IMG/VR virus record: IMGVR_UViG_3300036791_000441
Span: 1-44,358 of that record
DNA length: 44,358 bases
Direction: 5' to 3' (one strand)
Source of the DNA: a virus
The notes under the pieces: model-generated
Database searches by the model: none
What the model saw: the letters and a program-made list of their open reading frames with translations, nothing else
What the model was told of the DNA's origin: nothing
In this document: positions 39,429 through 44,358 of the stretch, piece by piece
How positions within the stretch are numbered: position 1 is the first letter of the stretch
How the letters are laid out: each line of letters starts with the position of its first letter
Position numbers and translations under genes: made by a program

Positions 39429-39430
39429 GC

Positions 39431-39715
39431 CTACGCGCGCGAGGGTGTCTCCGTGTCTTTGCCAGCTAAAGACACCAGCGCCGAATCTAGTTCTTCCGAA
39501 GTCATTTCCGAGGGGACCGGCGCGCCGTTCGAGGCGCCTTGACGCAATGCTCCCGAGGCCTCCAACAAGGTCCTGGCCGCTTGCGCCCGAGCCGAAGCCG
39601 GTGCTCCCGCCTCCCTGCAAATCGCCTCCAACGTTTGCCTAGCAAGTTCGTCGCCCGAGGCGCCCGAGGCCTCGCGCCTCGATGCCTTCGCCCGGAAAGG
39701 CCTCACGGCGCGCAT
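39431..39715 (-). CDS. Candidate small terminase subunit
   Basis: A 94-residue protein starting at ATG 39715, overlapping the previous gene by 13 bases. The core ELARQTLEAICREAGAPAS, then ARAQAARTLLEASGALRQG, then SEMTSEELDSALVSLAG matches the helix pattern I know from small terminases of phages of alphaproteobacteria, where apaSaRvqAArtLLE is followed by an E-L-D helix. If so, it recognises the packaging site and recruits the large terminase. A perfect hairpin (39453-39460 with 39468-39475), built from GTGTCTTT, lies in its last codons. It is separated from the large terminase by eight genes, which is unusual but seen in some podoviruses. Alternative: an unrelated small helical protein. Confidence 0.45.
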   Translation of the reverse strand: MRAVRPFRAKASRREASGASGDELARQTLEAICREAGAPASARAQAARTLLEASGALRQGASNGAPVPSEMTSEELDSALVSLAGKDTETPSRA

Positions 39716-40026
39716 TGGAAGCCCGCTGGCGCCTCTCGACGCGCTCGCCCTTGTCGCCCTAGCTTGAAAACAAACGGGCGCTGGCGAGCCTCGTAGCGCG
39801 ACCCGAGATGGAAGCGGCAAAGCCCGCAATGCTTGAAGGCGAAGCGCTTGCACCCGTCGACCTTGCAACGCTTCTGCGTGCCCTTGCCGAAGCCGTGAAG
39901 GGCGCCAGCGGCAAGGAACGCCAGCGGCGCGCGCTTCTGGCCTCCCCAAGCATGTTTGCGCGGCCTCGTCGCCCTCTTGCGCGACGGGCGCCAGTCTTCG
40001 CGGGTGAACTGCGTTTCGCTGGCCAT
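39703..40026 (-). CDS. Small basic Cys/His protein
   Basis: A 107-residue, very basic protein. Residues 53-75 hold a Cys/His cluster, RCKVDGCKRFAFKHCGLC followed by RFHLG: four Cys and a His, like the small CRFHGG zinc-type proteins of phages and alphaproteobacteria. ATG 40026 lacks a strong ribosome site. It is the first gene of the minus-strand block and is divergent from the AAA+ gene, sharing a 153-base control region. It may bind DNA near the terminase. Function inferred from composition. Confidence 0.55.
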   Translation of the reverse strand: MASETQFTREDWRPSRKRATRPRKHAWGGQKRAPLAFLAAGALHGFGKGTQKRCKVDGCKRFAFKHCGLCRFHLGSRYEARQRPFVFKLGRQGRARREAPAGFQCAP

Positions 40027-40085
40027 GGCGGCGCCGAGGGAAGCCCGAGGGGAACTTTAAGTCCAGGGCAAACGTGCCTTTCGTT

Positions 40086-40139
40086 TTGACACGTAGTGTC
40101 TTTCCATGGTAAGTGTCTTTTGGCGCTAGACGTGTCGTT
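40086..40139 (+). promoter_or_regulatory. Promoter and repeated operator-like sites before the AAA+ gene
   Basis: TTGACA lies at 40086-40091 and TAAGTG at 40110-40115 (spacer 18, weak -10, preceded by TGG). Three copies of a similar word follow or overlap it: AGTGTCTTT at 40095-40103, AGTGTCTTT at 40112-40120 and CGTGTCGTT at 40131-40139, spaced 17 and 19 bases. The first copy also forms a GACAC-GTA-GTGTC hairpin with the -35 box. This layout fits repressor sites over a promoter. The gap is shared with the divergent minus gene at 40026. Confidence 0.5.
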
Positions 40140-40179
40140 TAGTTGCCATGAGACCTAACCCATTGAAAAGGAACGACAA

Positions 40180-41706
40180 ATGTCCAAGTTTTCGCACATC
40201 CCCATGCCTCGCGCTTTCCGCGACGAGATCAAGAGCGAACTCACTGCCATTCCCGGGTGGGAGCAATATCGCAAGGCGCAAGCCAAGAAACCCGCCTTTT
40301 GGGGCCGCGACGAGATTTGCGCCGCGTGCGAGGCATTAGGCCTTGATCTAGCTGACAGGCACGCGCTGTGGATTGCCCGAGGCGGCGCCCGGGACGACGA
40401 CGAAGAAGGGACGGCGCCAGCGCCGAGCGCCGAGGCCTCGTCGCCCGAGGCGGCGCCGAGCGAAAGCTTCGAAGGGCGCGACGCGGCGACGCTCATTGCC
40501 GAAGCGCTGGCGCCCGCTGGCGTGCATATGACGCCATGGCTGCAAGCCGAGTTGCCGAAACTCTTGGCACCCATGGCGCAAGCCGCCGTCACGGCGCCGC
40601 GCGAGCGCGTCGTGGAGCGCGTCGTGATCAAGAGCGCGCCGAGCGCTGGCGCCTCGACGCCGCCCGTCGTGAACGTCACGCATTGGAAGCCGGCTCGCGA
40701 GATTTTCGGCATGCGGCGCAACGCGGGCGGCGCGGCTTTGAAGCACGCGCTCGAAAACGCGCTTCTGCCAGTGTGCGATTTCGCTGGCGCGCCAAGCCTT
40801 GATCCAGACTACGCTTGGCAAAACGAGATCGTGGCGCAATTCGCCGCCATGGACAGCGAAGGCTTGAACGTCTGGACCTTCGGCGCCGCTGGCACGGGCA
40901 AGACGGAAGCCGCGATGCAATGGGCGGCGCGCATGCGGCGCCCGTTCTTCCGCATCGCCATGGACAGGACGACCGAGCCCGTCGACCTGATTGGCCAGAT
41001 GGTCTTGGCCAAGGGCGGTGGCATGGAATGGCAAGACGGCAAGCTTACGAGGGCGTTTCGCACGCCTTATGCCGTGATCCTGATTGACGAACCGACACTC
41101 TTGCGCAGCGGCACGCTTGCCGTGTTCCAAACCGCCCTCGACACGCGCAAGCTTTGGCTTGGCACTGGCGAGGTGGTCGAGGCGGCGCAAGGCATTTTCG
41201 TGATCGCGGCTGACAATACGGCTGGCGTTGGCGACGACAGCGGGCGCTATGTCGACACGAGTGCTGTGAACGTGGCGTTCCTCGATCGCTTCGCCTTGCG
41301 CATCGCCTTCGATTATCTCGACGCCGACAGCGAGACGAAAATGCTGGCGCATCGCGCCCGCCTTTCCGAGAAGGCGGCGCGCATCATGGTCGAGTATGCC
41401 AGCGCCACGCGCAAGGAAGCCAGCGCCGGGACCTTGACCATTGGCGTGACGCCTCGTCGCCTCATTGCTTGGGCGAAAGCCGTTCGCGCTGGCGTTGGCT
41501 CGCAAGTCGCCTTCTTGTCGAGTGTGATCCAGGGCAGCGCGCCCGAGGATCGCGAGGCGCTGATCATGCTCGAAACCACGTCCCTTAAGTCACGCCATGG
41601 CGAGATTGACGCCATCGCGCGAGGCCTCGTCGCGCCAGCGGCGCCGAGCGTCGAGGGCGAGGGCGAGCCGAGCGCGACCGGCATCAAGTTCCCCGAGGGC
41701 GAATGA
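40180..41706 (+). CDS. MoxR/CobS-like AAA+ ATPase
   Basis: A 508-residue AAA+ protein. The first 70 residues may be a small helical domain, then a Pro/Ala/Glu linker. The ATPase has Walker A GAAGTGKT at 235-242, Walker B VILIDEP at 299-305, sensor-like AADNT near 345 and the arginine finger region FLDRF near 368. These match the MoxR/CobS group that works with VWA-domain partners. RBS AAAAGGAA precedes ATG 40180. The VWA partner gene follows, 82 bases on. No cobalamin-pathway gene (CobN) is visible, so cobalt insertion is unlikely; a remodelling or quality-control role for the pair is more likely. Family firm; role inferred. Confidence 0.88.
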   Translation: MSKFSHIPMPRAFRDEIKSELTAIPGWEQYRKAQAKKPAFWGRDEICAACEALGLDLADRHALWIARGGARDDDEEGTAPAPSAEASSPEAAPSESFEGRDAATLIAEALAPAGVHMTPWLQAELPKLLAPMAQAAVTAPRERVVERVVIKSAPSAGASTPPVVNVTHWKPAREIFGMRRNAGGAALKHALENALLPVCDFAGAPSLDPDYAWQNEIVAQFAAMDSEGLNVWTFGAAGTGKTEAAMQWAARMRRPFFRIAMDRTTEPVDLIGQMVLAKGGGMEWQDGKLTRAFRTPYAVILIDEPTLLRSGTLAVFQTALDTRKLWLGTGEVVEAAQGIFVIAADNTAGVGDDSGRYVDTSAVNVAFLDRFALRIAFDYLDADSETKMLAHRARLSEKAARIMVEYASATRKEASAGTLTIGVTPRRLIAWAKAVRAGVGSQVAFLSSVIQGSAPEDREALIMLETTSLKSRHGEIDAIARGLVAPAAPSVEGEGEPSATGIKFPEGE

Positions 41707-41788
41707 CACTTCGAAGGGCGGCGCCGAGCGCGCCGCCTCACGAAGCGCCAATGCTTCAAACCGTAACCTGAACCAAGGAACCAACACC

Positions 41789-43792
41789 ATGTCTTCGAAG
41801 ATGATTTTACCGATGGAAATTTACGAGGCGGCGCGCGAGACGTGCCTTCGCCTTTACGTGACCAATGGCGGCAACGCTCACGACCTTTGGAAAGTGCAAC
41901 CCTATCCCGGGACAGCCGCCATCTCTTGCGAGACGAATTACAACGGGCGCCGCACCTGGACGCTCGCCATGCCGGCGCTGCCGCTCGACGTGCGCGTGCC
42001 TCGCTGGCAAGCGGACTTGATCGCGGCTTACACGGTTCACGAACTCTTGCACGCGCTTTGGTCGAATTGGGACACGGTGGCGCAATCCAAGCGCGAAGGC
42101 CTTGGCATGCTCACCAATGCGCTTGAGGATTGCCGCATCGAAGCCAAGGCCAGCGCTGGCGCCCTTCGCCTCGTTTCCGAGGCACGCCGCTTGCTGCAAA
42201 TTCTCAACGCGCACATCTACCAGCGCGCCGCCGAAAAGCCCGCCTTCAACATTGCCGACGAGAACCAATTCGCCTTCATCCTGACGCTGGTAATTTTCAG
42301 CGAAAAGCTTGGCTACGTTTCCGCCTTCCCGGGCGATTGGCGCAAGCGCGTCGCGAAGCACCTGATCCCGGTTTTCGAGCATGCGCTGGCACGCTTCCCG
42401 GCGCTGGCCTCGACCGAAGACGCGTTGCAACTCGCCCGGGAGCTTCGCGACATGGCGAAGGCGACGAAGCCCGAGCCGAAGGCGCCGAGCGCTGGCGAAG
42501 GCAAGCCCGAGACGCCGAAGGGCGACGAAGGCGACGACGACGAGGCCAGCGAAGGCGCTGGCGCTGGCGAAGGCGACGACGACGAGGCCAGCGAAGGCGA
42601 CGACGAGGGCGAAGGCGCTGGCGAAGGCGAAGGCGACGACGACGAGGCCAGCGAAGACGACGACGAGGGCGAAGGCGACGACGAGGGCGAAGGCGACGAC
42701 GCTCAGCAAGGCGCCTCGCATGGCTCAGGAAGCCCGTTCGGCGACAAGGGCGACGACGACGAGAACGACGACGGCGAAGCCGCTGGCGAGGCCTCTAATC
42801 GCGACGGCGAGACAGGCAAAGCCGGGAAGGGCGGCGACGGCGCTGGCCTCTCGAATGACGCAAGCCAAGGCGACGACGAGGCGCCCTCGCCCGATCTTTC
42901 CGACAAGGGGCAGGACTACAGCGAAGCCAATCTAGACGAGTTGTCGACAGCGCAAGGCATGCAAGAGGCGCCCTTCGCTGGCGCCGTCTTGAATGCCAGC
43001 GCGCCGCGCGTCGAGGATTGCACGCGGCGCGGCAACGCGAAGCAAATGGGCGCCGTCATCTCGACGCCAGCGAAGCTTCGCCGCCACGTCACCAGCGCCG
43101 TCAAGGCGCCCGAGCGCGTCGGCAACGAACGCTACCAGACAAGCGGGCGCCTCGACACGCGCAATGTTGCTGGCCTCGCCAGCGGCGCCGAGACGGTGTT
43201 TCGCAAGCGCGTCGAAGACGAAGGGCGGGAAGCCGCCGTCACCTTGCTGATCGACGTGTCGTCTTCGATGGAAGGCGAGCGCATCGACGCGGCGCGCGCC
43301 ATGGCGCTGCACATGGGCGACGCGCTCAAAGCCGCTGGCGTGCGCTTCGAGATCGCAACTTTCCGTCACGCTAGTGGGGACCGCGCCAGCATGTCGTTTC
43401 CGAAACCGATGAAGGCGACGTGGAACGACACGACGCGAAGCTTCGCCGCTGGCATCAGGGCGCAAGGCGGGACCGTGATGCTTCCGGCAATCAAGCATTG
43501 CGCCGAGCAATTGCTTGGCGTGCGCGCCGTGTCACGGCGAATTCTGATCGTCTTGACGGACGGCCTCGACAGCTTCGACAGCCGCGCCAACGAAATACAG
43601 TGCAAGGCGCTGGCGGCGAAGGGCGTCGAGGTTCTCGGCATTGGCTTGATGCTGACGGGGCGCGAGCTTCGCGACATGGCGACGACGTTCGCCAAGAACG
43701 TCGTTTACGTGAACGATTGCGCGGCGCTGGCGACGACCGGCCTCGCGCATCTCGTCAAGCAACTCGACAAAGCCGCGCCGAAGGGAGCTTGA
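41789..43792 (+). CDS. HExxH plus VWA-domain protein (CobT-like / DUF2201-like)
   Basis: A 667-residue protein. The start chosen is ATG 41789 with AAGGA upstream; the frame extends to 41597 but that part overlaps the ATPase gene. Residues 1-230 hold a metallopeptidase-like domain with HELLH at 84-88 (HExxH zinc motif) and a DCRIEAKA helix near 115 that may supply the third ligand. Residues about 240-375 are an extreme acidic linker of Asp, Glu, Gly and Ala repeats. The VWA domain (about 480-667) has MIDAS-type DVSSSM near 489 and TDGLDSF near 590. It should bind the ATPase through the VWA domain, and the N-terminal domain may cut or bind a target. Family likely; catalytic activity not shown. 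Confidence 0.82.
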   Translation: MSSKMILPMEIYEAARETCLRLYVTNGGNAHDLWKVQPYPGTAAISCETNYNGRRTWTLAMPALPLDVRVPRWQADLIAAYTVHELLHALWSNWDTVAQSKREGLGMLTNALEDCRIEAKASAGALRLVSEARRLLQILNAHIYQRAAEKPAFNIADENQFAFILTLVIFSEKLGYVSAFPGDWRKRVAKHLIPVFEHALARFPALASTEDALQLARELRDMAKATKPEPKAPSAGEGKPETPKGDEGDDDEASEGAGAGEGDDDEASEGDDEGEGAGEGEGDDDEASEDDDEGEGDDEGEGDDAQQGASHGSGSPFGDKGDDDENDDGEAAGEASNRDGETGKAGKGGDGAGLSNDASQGDDEAPSPDLSDKGQDYSEANLDELSTAQGMQEAPFAGAVLNASAPRVEDCTRRGNAKQMGAVISTPAKLRRHVTSAVKAPERVGNERYQTSGRLDTRNVAGLASGAETVFRKRVEDEGREAAVTLLIDVSSSMEGERIDAARAMALHMGDALKAAGVRFEIATFRHASGDRASMSFPKPMKATWNDTTRSFAAGIRAQGGTVMLPAIKHCAEQLLGVRAVSRRILIVLTDGLDSFDSRANEIQCKALAAKGVEVLGIGLMLTGRELRDMATTFAKNVVYVNDCAALATTGLAHLVKQLDKAAPKGA

Positions 43793-43795
43793 GCC

Positions 43796-43918
43796 ATGGT
43801 CGAATTGATCCTGTTTCCCCTCGTCGTCGCCGCCATGGCTTGCGCCGTGTCAAAGGCGACGAGGCGCCGCCACGAAACCCGCTGGCGCGCCATGGAAGCC
43901 CGCTGGCGCCGGTACTAA
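43796..43918 (+). CDS. Membrane miniprotein, 40 residues
   Basis: ATG 43796 lies three bases after the VWA stop with AAGGGAG upstream. The product has one span (LILFPLVVAAMACAVS) and a basic tail containing two copies of a short motif (RHETRWRAMEARWRR). The tight spacing implies one operon with the ATPase and VWA genes, which could place their action at the membrane. Too small for a family call. Confidence 0.55.
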   Translation: MVELILFPLVVAAMACAVSKATRRRHETRWRAMEARWRRY

Positions 43919-43949
43919 TCCCGAGGGGGATGCTTAGGCCTCGACAATC

Positions 43950-43983
43950 CGAAGGGCGCCAGCGGTTCCGCTGGCGCCCTTCG
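43950..43983 (+). terminator. Strong hairpin after the AAA+/VWA operon
   Basis: CGAAGGGCGCCAGCG (43950-43964) pairs perfectly with CGCTGGCGCCCTTCG (43969-43983), fifteen pairs with a GTTC loop. It lies 31 bases after the stop of the miniprotein. The following CGCTTTGAGCTTG has only a short T run. Most likely the operon's terminator. Confidence 0.75.
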
Positions 43984-44094
43984 CGCTTTGAGCTTGTGGG
44001 GCCGAAGCGGCGCCTTGATCCTGCCAAGCCCGGGCGCCGAGGGCGACGGGCGAAAGGCGCCAAGGGCGCCTCGCTTAGGTAGCGTAGCGTTAAG

Positions 44095-44187
44095 CGCGTT
44101 TCCAGCCTCGCCAGCGGCTTTTCCGGTCTGGCGGCTAGGGCGACACCTGGGAGCATGCCTTTGGCCGCTGGCGAGGCTGGAAACGCG
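44095..44187. repeat. Perfect 24-base inverted repeat with 45-base spacer
   Basis: The arm 44095-44118 (CGCGTTTCCAGCCTCG... to ...AGCGGC) is the exact reverse complement of 44164-44187. The 45-base interior (44119-44163) contains no gene. The 44,000-44,358 stretch has no supported coding region. The structure could be a cruciform-forming site, a transcript-end hairpin, an origin or a remnant of element ends; no transposase is nearby. Confidence 0.8.
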
Positions 44188-44227
44188 ATCTAGGGGCCAT
44201 CAAACCTGGTATGAGGCCTCCATGGGA

Positions 44228-44285
44228 GCGCCCGAGGCCTCGACGCGGCGCCCGAGGCGCCCGAGGCCTCGACACGGCGCCCGGA
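44228..44285. repeat. Two tandem 29-base units of CCGAGGCCTCG-type sequence
   Basis: Unit 1 (44228-44256) and unit 2 (44257-44285) agree at all but two of 29 positions. Each carries GCGCCCGAGGCCTCGAC. The same words recur in the coding part of the right-hand region. A further perfect hairpin follows: GCCGGCA (44327-44333) with TGCCGGC (44338-44344). No gene seen here. Confidence 0.65.
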
Positions 44286-44358
44286 TCGGCGCGAGCCAAT
44301 CGACACAAGCCCGAGCCAATTGCCACGCCGGCAACTTTGCCGGCGGCGCCCGGCAAAC

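Noticed and set aside
41597-41788. Upstream extension of the VWA gene into the ATPase gene
   Set aside because: The added residues are Arg/Ser/Ala-rich shadow sequence of the ATPase end. ATG 41789 has a ribosome site and starts recognisable protein.
40180-43792. Cobaltochelatase (CobS/CobT) function for the AAA+/VWA pair
   Set aside because: Sequence relationship is real, but no CobN or other cobalamin gene is present and the N-terminal HExxH domain points elsewhere. Kept only as a family resemblance.
44228-44285. Possible CRISPR-like repeats
   Set aside because: Only two adjoining units with no spacer between them and no cas genes in the window.

Overview
The window is a 44.4 kb piece of a tailed phage (or prophage) genome with a short-tailed, podovirus-type virion. 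The evidence is a T7-like set of virion genes (terminase, portal, scaffold, capsid, two tail-tube proteins, ejection proteins, fibres) and a dense gene layout with start/stop overlaps. GC content is high (about 60% or more by eye). Ribosome binding sites are GGAGG-like and GTG/TTG starts are common. I infer an alphaproteobacterial host, with modest confidence. The left edge cuts a helicase gene, so the sequence continues beyond the window. I see no integrase, tRNA, rRNA, CRISPR array, IS element or phage RNA polymerase.

The layout has three blocks. (1) Positions 1-12,556, plus strand: the replication module, then a long chain of small genes. The module holds an SNF2-type helicase end, an unknown protein, a DUF2800 nuclease-like protein, a DUF2815 ssDNA-binding-like protein, a family A DNA polymerase with proofreading domain, and a primase-polymerase/helicase. 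The small genes include at least seven single-span membrane miniproteins, a CxxC zinc-ribbon protein, two helix-turn-helix proteins and a likely Acb2/Tad1-type cyclic-nucleotide sponge (anti-CBASS/anti-Thoeris). A beta-propeller protein and two small genes close the block. (2) Positions 12,553-40,026, minus strand: virion and lysis genes. In transcription order these are a small Cys/His protein, a candidate small terminase, two fibre-type genes and an S74-chaperone fibre, a lysis cassette with GH24 lysozyme, large terminase, portal, scaffold, capsid, small virion proteins with an Ig-like domain, tail tube A and B, a gp13-like protein plus a GNAT protein, four ejection proteins, a two-domain virion lysin, and three Pro/Gly-rich proteins. 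The two blocks converge on one CTAG tetranucleotide that supplies both stop codons. (3) Positions 40,086-43,983, plus strand: a MoxR/CobS-like AAA+ ATPase, an HExxH plus VWA (CobT-like) protein and a membrane miniprotein, ending in a strong hairpin, followed by a 24-bp inverted repeat and short repeats.

Three signals are not explained by the genes. First, the hexamer GTGTCT/AGACAC occurs about 75 times (by-eye count) across the first 40.1 kb, in all reading frames and both strands and often through rare codons, and not once in the last 4.2 kb. Second, the last roughly 4.9 kb has a different sequence texture (dense CGCTGGCG/GGCGCC and CCGAGGC words) and carries the AAA+/VWA module. Third, two intergenic regions (2,411-2,570 and 7,371-7,463) fold on paper into multi-helix RNA structures.
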